From Pseudomonas azotoformans (GTDB taxonomy: Bacteria; Pseudomonadota; Gammaproteobacteria; Pseudomonadales; Pseudomonadaceae): 64,000 bases of DNA. Each line of letters opens with the position of its first letter. Positions within the stretch are counted from its first letter, which is position 1. A program made the position numbers and the translations under genes. Under the pieces are notes generated by a model. It searched no databases. It was not told where the DNA came from and worked only from the letters and a program-made list of their open reading frames with translations. The stretch is from the NCBI RefSeq assembly GCF_900103345.1, contig NZ_LT629702.1, positions 2,170,001-2,234,000 on the forward strand, written 5' to 3'. This document shows positions 39,929 through 51,397 of the stretch, piece after piece.

Positions 39929-42850
39929 ATGTCCCTGATAGTTCTACTGCTTCTGCCGTTCATTGGCAGCTGTCTGGCGGCCTTGCTGCCGCACAATGCA
40001 CGTAACACCGAATCCCTGCTGGCCGGCCTGGTGGCCCTGGTCGGCACTATTCAAGTCGCCCTGCTCTACCCCCAGATCGCCCACGGTGGCGTGATCCGCG
40101 AAGAATTCATGTGGTTGCCCAGCCTCGGGCTGAACTTCGTGCTGCGCATGGATGGGTTTGCCTGGCTGTTCTCGATGCTGGTGCTGGGCATCGGCACGCT
40201 GGTGTCGCTGTATGCGCGCTATTACATGTCGCCGGACGATCCGGTGCCGCGCTTCTTCGCGTTTTTCCTGGCCTTCATGGGCGCCATGCTCGGTCTGGTG
40301 ATCTCCGGCAACCTGATCCAGATCGTGTTCTTCTGGGAACTGACCAGCCTGTTCTCGTTCCTGCTGATCGGCTACTGGCACCACCGCGCCGATGCGCGCC
40401 GTGGGGCGTACATGGCGCTGATGGTCACCGGCGCCGGCGGCCTGTGCCTGCTGGCGGGCGTAATGTTGCTGGGGCATATCGTCGGCAGCTATGACCTGGA
40501 CCAGGTACTGGCGGCGGGCGCGCAGATCCGCGCGCATTCGCTGTACCCGGTCATGCTGGCCCTGGTGCTGATCGGCGCCTTGAGCAAAAGCGCACAGTTC
40601 CCCTTCCACTTCTGGCTGCCCCACGCGATGGCGGCCCCTACGCCGGTGTCGGCGTACCTGCATTCGGCAACGATGGTGAAGGCCGGCGTGTTCCTGCTGG
40701 CCCGCCTGTGGCCGTCGCTGTCCGGCAGCGAAGAATGGTTCTGGATCGTCGGCGGTGCCGGCGCCCTCACCCTCCTCCTCGGCGCTTACTGCGCCATGTT
40801 CCAGAATGATCTCAAGGGCCTGCTGGCCTACTCCACCATCAGCCACCTCGGGCTGATCACCTTGCTGCTGGGCCTCAACAGCCCACTGGCTGCCGTCGCA
40901 GCCGTGTTCCATATCCTCAATCACGCCACGTTCAAGGCCTCGCTGTTCATGGCCGCAGGCATCATCGACCACGAAAGTGGTACGCGAGACATCCGCAAGC
41001 TCAGCGGCCTGGTGCGGTTGATCCCGTTTACCGCGACCCTGGCGATGGTGGCCAGTGCGTCCATGGCCGGCGTGCCGTTGCTCAACGGGTTCCTGTCCAA
41101 AGAGATGTTCTTCGCCGAAACCGTGTTCATCACCTCGACCGCCTGGGTGGAGTTCGCCCTGCCACTGATCGCGACCATCGCCGGTACGTTCAGCGTGGCC
41201 TACGCCCTGCGCTTCACCGTCGACGTGTTCTTCGGCCCGCCCGCGACCGACTTGCCGCATACGCCTCACGAACCACCGCGCTGGATGCGCGCACCGGTCG
41301 AGCTGCTGGTGTTCACCTGCCTGCTGGTGGGGATCTTCCCGGCGCAGGTGGTCGGTTCGATCCTCGCCGCCGCCGCGTTGCCGGTGGTGGGCGGCGTGCT
41401 GCCGGAATACAGCCTGGCGATCTGGCACGGCTGGAACGCACCGATGATCATGAGCCTGGTGGCCATGTCCGGTGGCGTGGTGCTGTACCTGCTGCTGCGC
41501 AAGCAACTCAAGCGTGGCCGCTTCAAGTACCCGCCGGTGATCAGCTACTTCAACGGCAAGCGCGGCTTTGAGCGCAGCCTGGTGGTGATGATGCGTGGCG
41601 TGCGCAGGATCGAAAAACGCATCAGCACCAAGCGCCTGCAGACCCAGTTGTTCCTGCTGGTGCTGGTGGCGGTGATCGGCGGCATGATCCCGATGCTCAA
41701 CAGTGGCCTCAGTTGGGGCGACCGCCCGAAGATCCCCGGCTCCATCGTGTTCGTGACCCTGTGGCTGCTGGCGATTGCCTGCGCGCTCGGCGCCGCCTGG
41801 CAAGCCAAGTACCACCGGCTGGCGGCCCTGACCATGGTCAGCGTGTGCGGCCTGATGACCTGCGTGACCTTCGTGTGGTTCTCGGCACCGGACCTGGCGC
41901 TGACCCAATTGGTGGTCGAAGTGGTGACCACCGTGCTGATCCTGCTCGGCCTGCGCTGGCTGCCACGGCGGATCGAAGAGGTGTCGCCACTGCCCAGCTC
42001 GCTGCGCAAGGCGCGCATCCGTCGCCTGCGTGACTTCCTGCTGTCCACCGTAGTGGGTGGCGGCATGGCGTTGCTGTCCTACGCAATGCTGACGCGCCAG
42101 ACGCCCAACGATATCTCCTCGTTCTACTTGAGCCGCGCCCTGCCCGAAGGCGGCGGCAGCAATGTGGTGAACGTGATGCTGGTGGACTTCCGGGGCTTCG
42201 ACACCCTGGGTGAAATCACCGTGCTCGGCGCCGTGGCGCTGACGGTGTATGCCCTGCTGCGGCGCTTCCGCCCGTCAAAAGAAAGCATGCAACTGCCCGC
42301 GCAACAGCGCCAACTGGCGCCGGACGTGGCCACCGACCTGGTCAACCCGCGCCAGGCCAGCGACACCGCGCTGGGCTTCATGATGGTGCCGGCGGTGCTG
42401 GTGCGCCTGCTGCTGCCGATTGCGCTGGTGGTGTCGTTCTACCTGTTCATGCGCGGCCACAACCAGCCGGGTGGCGGGTTTGTCGCCGGGCTGGTGATGT
42501 CGGTGGCGTTCATCCTGCAATACATGGTCGCCGGTACGCAGTGGGTCGAGGCGCAGATGAGCCTGCGGCCGATGCGCTGGATGGGCTTCGGGCTGCTGTC
42601 GGCAACCCTGACCGGGCTCGGCGCGTTGTTTGCCGGTTACCCATTCCTCACCACTCACACCTGGCATTTCAGCCTGCCGTTGCTTGGCGACATTCATATC
42701 GCCAGCGCGTTGTTCTTCGACGTCGGCGTGTACGCCATGGTCGTCGGCTCGACGCTGCTGATGCTCACCGCCCTCGGTCACCAGTCCGTGCGGGCCCATA
42801 AACCGAGCAACCAGGCCAAAGTGGTTGCCGCAACGGAAGGAGCCGCCTGA
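39929..42850 (+). CDS. phaAB: Multisubunit Na+(K+)/H+ antiporter subunit A, fused A/B type (MrpA/PhaAB)
   Basis: A 973-residue membrane protein. The N-terminal two-thirds resembles complex I NuoL (F-F-W-E-L-T-S-L-F-S-F-L-L-I-G about residue 140; lysine- and histidine-containing helices H-F-W-L-P-H-A-M-A-A-P-T-P-V-S-A-Y-L-H). The C-terminal part (about 800-950) carries the MnhB-like domain (F-M-R-G-H-N-Q-P-G-G-G-F-V-A-G-L), so A and B are fused as in the Pha type. It acts in pH and Na+/K+ homeostasis, with mrpC-G downstream forming the complex. Confidence 0.95.
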   Translation: MSLIVLLLLPFIGSCLAALLPHNARNTESLLAGLVALVGTIQVALLYPQIAHGGVIREEFMWLPSLGLNFVLRMDGFAWLFSMLVLGIGTLVSLYARYYMSPDDPVPRFFAFFLAFMGAMLGLVISGNLIQIVFFWELTSLFSFLLIGYWHHRADARRGAYMALMVTGAGGLCLLAGVMLLGHIVGSYDLDQVLAAGAQIRAHSLYPVMLALVLIGALSKSAQFPFHFWLPHAMAAPTPVSAYLHSATMVKAGVFLLARLWPSLSGSEEWFWIVGGAGALTLLLGAYCAMFQNDLKGLLAYSTISHLGLITLLLGLNSPLAAVAAVFHILNHATFKASLFMAAGIIDHESGTRDIRKLSGLVRLIPFTATLAMVASASMAGVPLLNGFLSKEMFFAETVFITSTAWVEFALPLIATIAGTFSVAYALRFTVDVFFGPPATDLPHTPHEPPRWMRAPVELLVFTCLLVGIFPAQVVGSILAAAALPVVGGVLPEYSLAIWHGWNAPMIMSLVAMSGGVVLYLLLRKQLKRGRFKYPPVISYFNGKRGFERSLVVMMRGVRRIEKRISTKRLQTQLFLLVLVAVIGGMIPMLNSGLSWGDRPKIPGSIVFVTLWLLAIACALGAAWQAKYHRLAALTMVSVCGLMTCVTFVWFSAPDLALTQLVVEVVTTVLILLGLRWLPRRIEEVSPLPSSLRKARIRRLRDFLLSTVVGGGMALLSYAMLTRQTPNDISSFYLSRALPEGGGSNVVNVMLVDFRGFDTLGEITVLGAVALTVYALLRRFRPSKESMQLPAQQRQLAPDVATDLVNPRQASDTALGFMMVPAVLVRLLLPIALVVSFYLFMRGHNQPGGGFVAGLVMSVAFILQYMVAGTQWVEAQMSLRPMRWMGFGLLSATLTGLGALFAGYPFLTTHTWHFSLPLLGDIHIASALFFDVGVYAMVVGSTLLMLTALGHQSVRAHKPSNQAKVVAATEGAA

Positions 42851-43194
42851 TGGAAGAAGTCATCGCAATTGCCATTGGAGTCCTGGCGGCCTCCGGCGTC
42901 TGGTTGATCCTGCGACCACGGACCTTCCAGGTGGTGATGGGCCTGTGTCTGCTGTCGTACGGGGTCAACCTGTTCATTTTCAGCATGGGCAGCCTGTTTA
43001 TCGGCAAGGAGCCGATCATCAAGGACGGCGTGCCGCAAGACCTGCTCAACTACACCGACCCCCTGCCCCAGGCCCTGGTGCTCACGGCCATCGTGATCAG
43101 CTTCGCCATGACCGCGCTGTTCCTGGTGGTGCTGCTGGCGTCACGGGGCCTGACCGGCACCGACCATGTGGACGGCCGGGAGCCCAAGGAATGA
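42850..43194 (+). CDS. phaC: Na+(K+)/H+ antiporter subunit C (MrpC/PhaC)
   Basis: A 114-residue NuoK-like protein with three hydrophobic helices and the family pattern Y-G-V-N-L-F-I-F, plus the conserved P-L-P-Q-A-L-V-L-T-A-I-V-I motif. The start overlaps the subunit A stop by one base. Confidence 0.94.
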   Translation: MEEVIAIAIGVLAASGVWLILRPRTFQVVMGLCLLSYGVNLFIFSMGSLFIGKEPIIKDGVPQDLLNYTDPLPQALVLTAIVISFAMTALFLVVLLASRGLTGTDHVDGREPKE

Positions 43195-44873
43195 ATTGGG
43201 TGAATCAACTGATCGTCGCACCGATCCTGCTGCCGTTGATGACGGCCGCGCTGATGCTGATGCTTGGCGAAAAGCGCCGCCCGCTCAAGGCGAAAATCAA
43301 CCTGTTCTCCAGCGTCATCGGCCTGGGCATCGCCATCCTGCTGCTGTACTGGACGCAAAAAGGCGGCCCCGGCTCGATTGGGGTTTACCTACCGGGCAAC
43401 TGGCAAGTGCCGTTCGGCATTGTGCTGGTGGTGGACCAACTGTCGGCGCTGATGCTGGTGCTCACCGGGATCATCGGCGTGAGTGCGCTGCTGTTCGCCA
43501 TGGCCCGCTGGGATCGCGCGGGCACCAGCTTCCACGCGCTGTTCCAGATTCAGATGATGGGGTTGTACGGCGCGTTTCTCACGGCGGACCTGTTCAACCT
43601 GTTCGTGTTCTTCGAAGTGCTGCTGGCGGCCTCCTATGGCTTGATGCTGCATGGCTCCGGGCGCGCGCGGGTGTCGTCGGGGTTGCATTACATTGCGATC
43701 AACCTGTTGGCGTCTTCACTGTTCCTGATTGGCGCGGCGATGATCTACGGTGTGACCGGCACGCTGAACTTCGCGGACCTTGCGCTGAAAATCCCGCTGG
43801 TGCCGGAGGCTGATCGTGGCCTGCTGCATGCCGGTGCGGCGATCCTGGCGACGGCGTTCCTGGCCAAGGCTGGCATGTGGCCGCTGAACTTCTGGCTGGC
43901 GCCCGCCTACTCTTCGGCCAGCGCGCCGGTGGCGGCGATGTTTGCGATCATGACCAAGGTTGGCGTGTACACCGTGCTGCGCCTGTGGACCCTGCTGTTC
44001 TCCGGCCAGGCCGGGGCGTCGGCGCTGTTTGGTGGGGATTGGCTGGTGTATGGCGGCATGGCGACCATCATCTGCGCGGCGCTGGCGATGGTCGCGGCGC
44101 AGCGCCTGGAGCGCATGGCCAGCTTGAGCATCCTGGTGTCGGCGGGAATTCTGTTGTCCGCAGTGGGGTTTGCCCAGCCAAGCCTGACGGCGGGCGCGCT
44201 GTTCTATCTGGTCAGTTCTACTTTGGCCTTGAGTGCGCTGTTCCTGCTGGCTGAGTTGATCGAGCGCTCGCGTTCGGCCAACGACCTGCCGCTGGATGAA
44301 GAGATCGATGCGCTGCCCAAGGCCATGGAATCCCTGCATCCGCGCCCTGGCGTCAACCTCGATGACGAGCAGCAAGCCGTGGTCGGCCAGGTGATTCCCT
44401 GGACCATGGCGTTCCTGGGCTTGAGCTTTATTGCCTGTGCCCTGCTGATTATCGGCATGCCGCCGCTCTCCGGGTTTATCGGCAAGCTCAGTCTGTTGAG
44501 TGCGCTGGTCAATCCGCTGGGCCTGGGCGTCAGTGTTGACGAACCGATCCGACCGGCCGCCTGGGGCTTGGTGGCGCTGCTGATTCTCTCCGGCCTGGCC
44601 TCGTTGATTGCCTTCGCACGCCTGGGCATCCAGCGTTTCTGGACCCCTGAGGAACGCCCTTCGCCGCTGCTGCGTCGCTACGAGTGCTTGCCGATCTTCT
44701 TCCTGCTGGGCTTGAGCATCCTGCTGACCTTCAAGGCCGAGCCGCTGATGCGCTATACACAGGCCACCGCCGTCAGCCTGAACAACCCGGAACACTACGT
44801 GATGGCGGTGATGGCGACGCGACCGGTGCCGAGCCCCGAAGCCCAGGCCGCCGCGCTGGAGGTGCAGCCATGA
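43191..44873 (+). CDS. phaD: Na+(K+)/H+ antiporter subunit D (MrpD/PhaD)
   Basis: A 560-residue NuoM/N-like protein with about 14 helices, including F-V-F-F-E-V-L-L-A-A-S-Y-G-L-M and L-A-K-A-G-M-W-P-L-N-F-W-L, carrying the conserved charged residues of proton-channel subunits. The ATG at 43191 overlaps the subunit C stop (ATGA); the long frame further upstream is not coding. Confidence 0.94.
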   Translation: MNWVNQLIVAPILLPLMTAALMLMLGEKRRPLKAKINLFSSVIGLGIAILLLYWTQKGGPGSIGVYLPGNWQVPFGIVLVVDQLSALMLVLTGIIGVSALLFAMARWDRAGTSFHALFQIQMMGLYGAFLTADLFNLFVFFEVLLAASYGLMLHGSGRARVSSGLHYIAINLLASSLFLIGAAMIYGVTGTLNFADLALKIPLVPEADRGLLHAGAAILATAFLAKAGMWPLNFWLAPAYSSASAPVAAMFAIMTKVGVYTVLRLWTLLFSGQAGASALFGGDWLVYGGMATIICAALAMVAAQRLERMASLSILVSAGILLSAVGFAQPSLTAGALFYLVSSTLALSALFLLAELIERSRSANDLPLDEEIDALPKAMESLHPRPGVNLDDEQQAVVGQVIPWTMAFLGLSFIACALLIIGMPPLSGFIGKLSLLSALVNPLGLGVSVDEPIRPAAWGLVALLILSGLASLIAFARLGIQRFWTPEERPSPLLRRYECLPIFFLLGLSILLTFKAEPLMRYTQATAVSLNNPEHYVMAVMATRPVPSPEAQAAALEVQP

Positions 44874-45358
44874 AGCGACTGTTCCCTGCCCCGTGGTTGT
44901 CCCTGGCGCTGTGGGTGTTGTGGCTGGTGCTGAACCTGTCGGTCAGCCCGGGCAACCTGCTGCTGGGTGCACTGCTGGGCTTTCTTGCGCCGCTGCTGAT
45001 GGCACCGTTGCGACCACTGCCGATCCGCATCCGTCGCCCCGGCGTGATCATCCGCCTGTTTTTCCTGGTGGGCCGTGACGTGATCGTCTCCAACCTGCAA
45101 GTGGCCTGGGGCGTGCTGACCTGCGGCTCCCGCCCACCGCGTTCGCGCTTCATCAGGATTCCCCTGGACCTGCGCGACCCCAACGGCCTCGCCGCGCTGT
45201 CGATGATCACCACCGTGGTGCCCGGCACCATCTGGTCGGAACTGGCGCTGGACCGCAGCATCCTGCTCTTGCACGTATTCGACCTGGACGATGAGGCGCC
45301 CTTCATCGAGCACTTCAAGACCACCTACGAACGGCCCCTGATGGAGATCTTCGAATGA
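44870..45358 (+). CDS. phaE: Na+(K+)/H+ antiporter subunit E (MrpE/PhaE)
   Basis: A 162-residue protein with two N-terminal helices (about 10-45) and a cytoplasmic part containing S-M-I-T-T-V-V-P-G-T-I-W-S-E and L-L-L-H-V-F-D-L, typical of subunit E. ATGA overlaps on both sides. Confidence 0.93.
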   Translation: MKRLFPAPWLSLALWVLWLVLNLSVSPGNLLLGALLGFLAPLLMAPLRPLPIRIRRPGVIIRLFFLVGRDVIVSNLQVAWGVLTCGSRPPRSRFIRIPLDLRDPNGLAALSMITTVVPGTIWSELALDRSILLLHVFDLDDEAPFIEHFKTTYERPLMEIFE

Positions 45359-45633
45359 GCGCGCTGCTCTCCAATGCGATCCTGTTCAGCCTGTTCCTGT
45401 TCTCCCTGGCCATGGTGCTGACGCTTATCCGCCTGTTCAAAGGCCCGTCAGCCCAGGACCGGGTACTGGCGCTGGACTACCTGTACATCCTGGCGATGTT
45501 GATGATGCTGGTGCTGGGTATCCGGTATGCCAGTGACACCTACTTTGAAGCGGCGCTGCTGATCGCGCTGTTCGGCTTCGTAGGCTCGTTTGCCCTGGCG
45601 AAATTCCTGTTGCGTGGGGAGGTGATTGAATGA
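45355..45633 (+). CDS. phaF: Na+(K+)/H+ antiporter subunit F (MrpF/PhaF)
   Basis: A 92-residue protein with three helices and the family motif R-L-F-K-G-P-S-A-Q-D-R-V-L-A-L-D. Overlaps both neighbours by 4 bases. Confidence 0.93.
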   Translation: MSALLSNAILFSLFLFSLAMVLTLIRLFKGPSAQDRVLALDYLYILAMLMMLVLGIRYASDTYFEAALLIALFGFVGSFALAKFLLRGEVIE

Positions 45634-45968
45634 TGCCGTTATGGATGGAAATCGTCGTCGCGGTATTGCTGGTGCTCAGCAGTGTGTTTGCGTTGATTGG
45701 CGCGATCGGCTTGCTGCGCATGAAGGACTTCTTCCAGCGCATGCACCCGCCGGCACTGGCTTCGACGTTGGGGGCCTGGTGTGTGGCGTTGGCGTCGATT
45801 ATCTATTTTTCGGTGCTCAAGTCCGGGCCGGTGTTGCACGGGTGGTTGATTCCGATCTTGTTGTCGATCACCGTGCCAGTGACCACGTTGCTATTGGCCC
45901 GCACTGCACTGTTCCGCAAGCGCATGGCCGGTGACGACGTACCGGCCGAAGTCAGCAGCCGCCGCTGA
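45630..45968 (+). CDS. phaG: Na+(K+)/H+ antiporter subunit G (MrpG/PhaG)
   Basis: A 112-residue protein with three helices and the subunit G motif I-G-L-L-R-M-K-D-F-F-Q-R-M-H-P-P-A. Last gene of the antiporter operon; a REP pair follows. Confidence 0.93.
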   Translation: MMPLWMEIVVAVLLVLSSVFALIGAIGLLRMKDFFQRMHPPALASTLGAWCVALASIIYFSVLKSGPVLHGWLIPILLSITVPVTTLLLARTALFRKRMAGDDVPAEVSSRR

Positions 45969-45989
45969 TTCATCAAGCGAACACAGTAA

Positions 45990-46085
45990 AAAATGTGGGA
46001 GCGGGCTTGCTCGCGAATGCGGTTTTTCAGTCAGCACATCAGCGACTGACCCACCGCATTCGCGAGCAAGCCCGCTCCCACATTT
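45990..46085. repeat. Paired REP palindrome
   Basis: AATGTGGGAGCGGGCTTGCT and its inverted copy ending CCCGCTCCCACATT, between the antiporter operon and the convergent HIT gene. Confidence 0.87.
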
Positions 46086-46094
46086 GGTTTTGCA

Positions 46095-46553
46095 TTAGAC
46101 AAATGATCTGATGTGCGCCGCCAACTTCGCTAGCTCGGCATCATCTGCCCGCACAAAATCGTGGGACGAGATATAGCCCTCATAGGCTTCGAAGAACTTC
46201 TCCACCTTGGAGCTGATGGGCTTGAAGGTGCTATCGCCGCCGGTCCCATGCATGGGAAACAGCTTCGCATGCAGGTGATCCACCCCATACCCTTCCAGGA
46301 TCATCCCGGTGCGCGCCACATCGGGAAACGCACGGTCGATCTGTTGTGCGGTTTTCTTTGCGGCGACGGCGAGCCCGGCCAACACTTCATCCGACTGCGC
46401 AAACGCATAACTGCCGTAATGCTGCTTGGGGATCACCACGCTGAACCCCGGGGTGTTGGGGAAGATCGACAGGAAGGCCATGTGCTGGTCGTCTTCCCAC
46501 AGAATGTGCGCCGGGGAAGTCTTTTGGACGATGCTGCAGAAAATACACGTCAT
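46095..46553 (-). CDS. HIT family (histidine triad) nucleotide-binding protein
   Basis: A 152-residue protein beginning M-T-C-I-F-C-S-I-V. The HIT signature region reads G-V-D-H-L-H-A-K-L-F-P, so the third histidine of H-x-H-x-H is lysine in this subfamily. HIT proteins hydrolyse or transfer nucleotides such as AMP conjugates; the substrate is unknown. The start at 46553 is set by GGAGA 6 bases upstream; earlier ATGs run into the signal peptidase gene. Confidence 0.87.
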   Translation of the reverse strand: MTCIFCSIVQKTSPAHILWEDDQHMAFLSIFPNTPGFSVVIPKQHYGSYAFAQSDEVLAGLAVAAKKTAQQIDRAFPDVARTGMILEGYGVDHLHAKLFPMHGTGGDSTFKPISSKVEKFFEAYEGYISSHDFVRADDAELAKLAAHIRSFV

Positions 46554-46603
46554 TCGAGTCTCCATCAGTGGTTCTTGGTGCCCTTCAAATAGCACAACTT
46601 CCA

Positions 46604-47272
46604 TTACAAGATAGGCGAGCCAAACCTGCGAAACCGTGGCATCCAATCACCCGGAATCTGTGCCGATGCCAGCACATGATGCGCCCTCCCGATCAACAGC
46701 CGGCGCGGCACAACGCCGATGTACCGGGAATCATCGCTGTTGTCGCGGTTGTCCCCGAGCATGAAATAGCTGTCAGCCGGCACCACCACCGGCCCGAAAC
46801 TGCGCATCGCCCGCACCGTCGGTATGAACTGCACCGTGCGCTGCCGGCTGGCCGCCAACTCGTTCAGCTTGATCCCCGGCACCGCATGGCCGGGAACGAT
46901 AGGCTCGCTGATGTCCTGCGCATCACTGTAGGTGGCAGGCACGCCGTTGACCCACAACACCTCATCTTTCATTTCCAGGGTGTCACCGGGAATGCCGACG
47001 ATGCGCTTGATCAGGCGCATGCCGTCCTTGGGCGACGAGAACGTCACCACATCACCGCGCTGGGGGTTATCGAGTTGGGCCAGGGAAATGTCCGTGAGCG
47101 GCAGCTTGAGGTCGTAGGCCACACGATTGACCAGCACCACATCGCCCTCCAGCAAGGTCGGGCGCATGGAGCCGGAGGGAATGGGATTCCAGTCCGCCAG
47201 AGAGGTACGGAAAACGCCGAAGCACAACCAGAAAATGATTGCGTAACGGTAACGGATCAACCAACTTCGCAT
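46604..47272 (-). CDS. lepB: Signal peptidase I (short form)
   Basis: A 222-residue membrane-anchored serine protease that removes Sec/Tat signal peptides. One N-terminal helix (about 6-24) is followed by the catalytic serine in P-S-G-S-M-R-P-T-L, the catalytic lysine in R-L-I-K-R-I-V-G-I-P-G-D, and the late G-D-N-R-D-N-S-D-D-S-R. It is shorter than the housekeeping LepB (about 280 residues, two helices), so this is probably an additional copy. The start at 47272 has GAGGA upstream. Confidence 0.88.
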   Translation of the reverse strand: MRSWLIRYRYAIIFWLCFGVFRTSLADWNPIPSGSMRPTLLEGDVVLVNRVAYDLKLPLTDISLAQLDNPQRGDVVTFSSPKDGMRLIKRIVGIPGDTLEMKDEVLWVNGVPATYSDAQDISEPIVPGHAVPGIKLNELAASRQRTVQFIPTVRAMRSFGPVVVPADSYFMLGDNRDNSDDSRYIGVVPRRLLIGRAHHVLASAQIPGDWMPRFRRFGSPIL

Positions 47273-47384
47273 ACATCCTCGCACGGCAGACAGGGGCATC
47301 AGGGCTGTTTCCCAGACGCCCGGTTGTTACACGCGAGGATTAAATCAACATTAGCGTCCAAGCGCACAAAAAGGAGTTTTCGCC

Positions 47385-47933
47385 ATGGATATCCAATGCT
47401 CGGTGTTTATCGCCGCCAGCATCGACGGCTTCATCGCCCGCCCGGACGGTGATATCGACTGGTTGCACCGGCCGGAGTATGAAACCGCCGAGTTGAACGG
47501 CGTGACTTACGAAAGTTTCATCGCCACGGTGGATGCACTGGTGATGGGACGCAAGACCCTGGAGAAGGTACTGTCCTTTCCGGAGTGGCCCTATGAGGGT
47601 ACGCCGGTCGTTGTCCTGTCTCGCCAGCACCTGGAGATCCCGGCGCATCTGGAAGGCAAGGTTGAGGTCATGGCAGGAGACGTGACCACACTGGTGACGA
47701 CGTTAGCCGAGCGCGGCGTGAAGCATCTGTATATCGACGGTGGGCAGACGATCCAGGCGTTTCTTGAAGCGGGCCTGATCGAGGAGTTGATCATCACACG
47801 CATACCAGTGTTGCTGGGCAAAGGGGTTTGTTTGTTCAGCCAGATGGGCAGCGAGCAAGAACTTCGTCATCTCGGCACGTATGTATCGGACAATGGATTT
47901 GTGCAGAGCCGCTATCAAGTATCGCTGTCGTAG
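47385..47933 (+). CDS. Dihydrofolate reductase/RibD C-terminal domain family protein
   Basis: A 182-residue protein with the fold pattern V-F-I-A-A-S-I-D-G-F-I-A near the N-terminus, M-G-R-K-T-L about residue 55, and Y-I-D-G-G-Q-T-I-Q-A-F about residue 120, as in RibD_C/DHFR-like NADPH reductases. Substrate not known. A strong AAGGAG lies upstream of the start. Confidence 0.88.
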   Translation: MDIQCSVFIAASIDGFIARPDGDIDWLHRPEYETAELNGVTYESFIATVDALVMGRKTLEKVLSFPEWPYEGTPVVVLSRQHLEIPAHLEGKVEVMAGDVTTLVTTLAERGVKHLYIDGGQTIQAFLEAGLIEELIITRIPVLLGKGVCLFSQMGSEQELRHLGTYVSDNGFVQSRYQVSLS

Positions 47934-48038
47934 CAATTGCAAAGCCAGCGGGCAATGAAGGTGGGCGAATCGATATGTGGCAGACACGCTGTTATCGCGA
48001 CATACGTATCAGCACAACTTTCAATCTCGCGCATAACC

Positions 48039-48173
48039 TGTGGCGAGCGGGCTTGTCCCGCGCTGGGTTGCGAAGCGACCCTGGAAGGAGGAATGCGGTG
48101 AATCAGGCACTCTTCGGCCGCAGGTGCTGGGGCTGCTTCACAGCCCAACGCGGGGCAAGCCCGCTCGCCACAG
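48039..48173. repeat. Paired REP palindrome
   Basis: TGTGGCGAGCGGGCTTGTCC at the left and the inverted GGGGCAAGCCCGCTCGCCAC at the right, with inner complementary blocks as well. It lies in the 300-base space between the reductase and cysS; nothing else was seen there except the terminator. Confidence 0.85.
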
Positions 48174-48236
48174 GGCACTCCTCGCCTGCCCTGCCAGCTA
48201 CCACAGTCGATCGAGTAAGCCGTTAAACCGATGTGC

Positions 48237-48269
48237 AAAAAAACGCCCCGAACCAGTCGGGGCGTTTTT
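48237..48269. terminator. Bidirectional rho-independent terminator
   Basis: AAAACGCCCCGA / TCGGGGCGTTTT stem with T tracts on both strands, 18 bases after the cysS stop; it ends cysS and can also stop transcripts from the left. Confidence 0.92.
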
Positions 48270-48286
48270 CGTTCAGCATTTACCGA

Positions 48287-49675
<1,389 letters not shown>

Positions 49676-49696
49676 GATGAATCCCTTAAGACTTGA

Positions 49697-51397
49697 TCAC
49701 TGGCCCCACGAATCACGCAAGGTCACGGTACGGTTGAATACCGGGCGACCTGGTTTCGAGTCCTTGATATCCGCGCAGAAGTAACCTTCGCGCTCGAACT
49801 GGAAACGGTCTTCCGGCTGTGCGTCGCCAAGCGATGGCTCAGCACGACAACCCGTAAGTACTTGCAGGGAGTCAGGGTTGATGTTGTCGAGGAAACTCGC
49901 GCTGTCTTCGGCCTTTTCAGGGTTCGGCGAGCGGAACAGGCGATCGTACAGACGCACTTCGCACTCGATGCTGGCGGCCGCCGGCACCCAGTGGATCACG
50001 CCTTTGACCTTGCGGCCTTCGGGGTTCTTGCCCAGGGTGTCCGGGTCATACGAGCAACGCAGTTCGACGATGTTGCCATCGGCGTCCTTGATCGCTTCGT
50101 CGGCACGGATCACGTAGCTGCCACGCAGGCGCACTTCGCCGTTTGGCTCCAGGCGCTTGTAGCCTTTTGGCGGCTCTTCCATGAAGTCATCGCGGTCGAT
50201 GTAGATTTCACGGGCGAACGGCAGCTTGCGCACGCCGAGTTCTTCTTTTTGCGGGTGACGCGGCAACTCGAGGTGGTCGACCTGGTCTTGCGGGTAGTTG
50301 GTGATCACGACCTTCAACGGGCGCAGCACGCACATGGCGCGTGGGGCGTTGGCGTCGAGGTCCTGGCGGATGCTGAACTCGAGCATGCCGTAGTCGACCA
50401 CGCCGTCGGAACGGTTGGTGCCGACCATCTCGCAGAAGTTGCGGATCGACGCAGGCGTGTAGCCACGGCGACGGAAGCCCGACAGCGTCGACATGCGTGG
50501 GTCGTCCCAGCCGTGTACGTGCTTTTCATCAACCAGTTGCTTGAGCTTGCGCTTGCTGGTGATGGTGTAGTTCAGGTTCAGGCGGCTGAATTCGTACTGA
50601 CGCGGGTGCGCCGGCACCGGCAGGCTGTCGAGGAACCATTCGTACAGCGGGCGATGGCTTTCGAACTCCAGGGTGCAGATGGAGTGGGTGATGCCTTCGA
50701 TGGCGTCCGACTGACCGTGGGTGAAGTCGTAGTTCGGGTAGATGCACCACTTGTCGCCCGTCTGGTGGTGATGGGCGTGGCGGATGCGGTACATGATCGG
50801 GTCGCGCAGGTTCATGTTCGGCGAAGCCATGTCGATCTTGGCGCGCAGTACGCGGGCGCCGTCCGGGAACTCACCGGCGCGCATGCGGGCGAACCAGTCG
50901 AGGTTCTCTTCGACCGAACGGTCGCGGAACGGGCTGTTCTTGCCCGGTTCGGTCAGGGTGCCACGGTATTCCTTGGCCTGCTCCGGGGTCAGGTCGTCGA
51001 CGTAGGCCTTGCCGGCCTTGATCAGCTCGACGGCCCAGTCGTGCAGTTGGTCGAAATACTGCGAGGCATAGCGCACTTCACCGGACCACTCGAAGCCCAG
51101 CCATTTCACGTCGCTTTCGATGGCGTCGATGTATTCCTGGTCTTCCTTGGCCGGGTTGGTGTCGTCGAAACGCAGGTGCGTGACGCCGCCGAATTCCTGG
51201 GCCAGGCCGAAGTTCACACAGATCGACTTGGCGTGACCGATGTGCAGGTAGCCGTTGGGCTCTGGCGGGAAGCGGGTGACGATCTGCGTGTGCTTGCCCG
51301 AATCCAGGTCCGCCTGGATGATCGGGCGCAGGAAATTGACCGGGACGGCAGGTCCGGCCTTGGAATTCGAGGTAGGGTCGACAGTGGGCTTGCTCAT
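49697..51397 (-). CDS. glnS: Glutaminyl-tRNA synthetase
   Basis: A 566-residue class I synthetase that charges tRNA-Gln. It has [15 protein letters not shown] about residue 44, the R-F-D-D-T-N-P motif, and T-S-K-R-K-L as the KMSKS equivalent. The C-terminal anticodon-binding beta-barrels are complete. It lies 22 bases upstream of cysS on the same strand, so the two may be co-transcribed. Confidence 0.98.
   Translation of the reverse strand: MSKPTVDPTSNSKAGPAVPVNFLRPIIQADLDSGKHTQIVTRFPPEPNGYLHIGHAKSICVNFGLAQEFGGVTHLRFDDTNPAKEDQEYIDAIESDVKWLGFEWSGEVRYASQYFDQLHDWAVELIKAGKAYVDDLTPEQAKEYRGTLTEPGKNSPFRDRSVEENLDWFARMRAGEFPDGARVLRAKIDMASPNMNLRDPIMYRIRHAHHHQTGDKWCIYPNYDFTHGQSDAIEGITHSICTLEFESHRPLYEWFLDSLPVPAHPRQYEFSRLNLNYTITSKRKLKQLVDEKHVHGWDDPRMSTLSGFRRRGYTPASIRNFCEMVGTNRSDGVVDYGMLEFSIRQDLDANAPRAMCVLRPLKVVITNYPQDQVDHLELPRHPQKEELGVRKLPFAREIYIDRDDFMEEPPKGYKRLEPNGEVRLRGSYVIRADEAIKDADGNIVELRCSYDPDTLGKNPEGRKVKGVIHWVPAAASIECEVRLYDRLFRSPNPEKAEDSASFLDNINPDSLQVLTGCRAEPSLGDAQPEDRFQFEREGYFCADIKDSKPGRPVFNRTVTLRDSWGQ

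Noticed and set aside
46604..46646. Longer HIT protein starting inside the signal peptidase gene
   Set aside because: The well-placed GGAGA and the conserved N-terminus M-T-C-I-F-C mark 46553 as the start.
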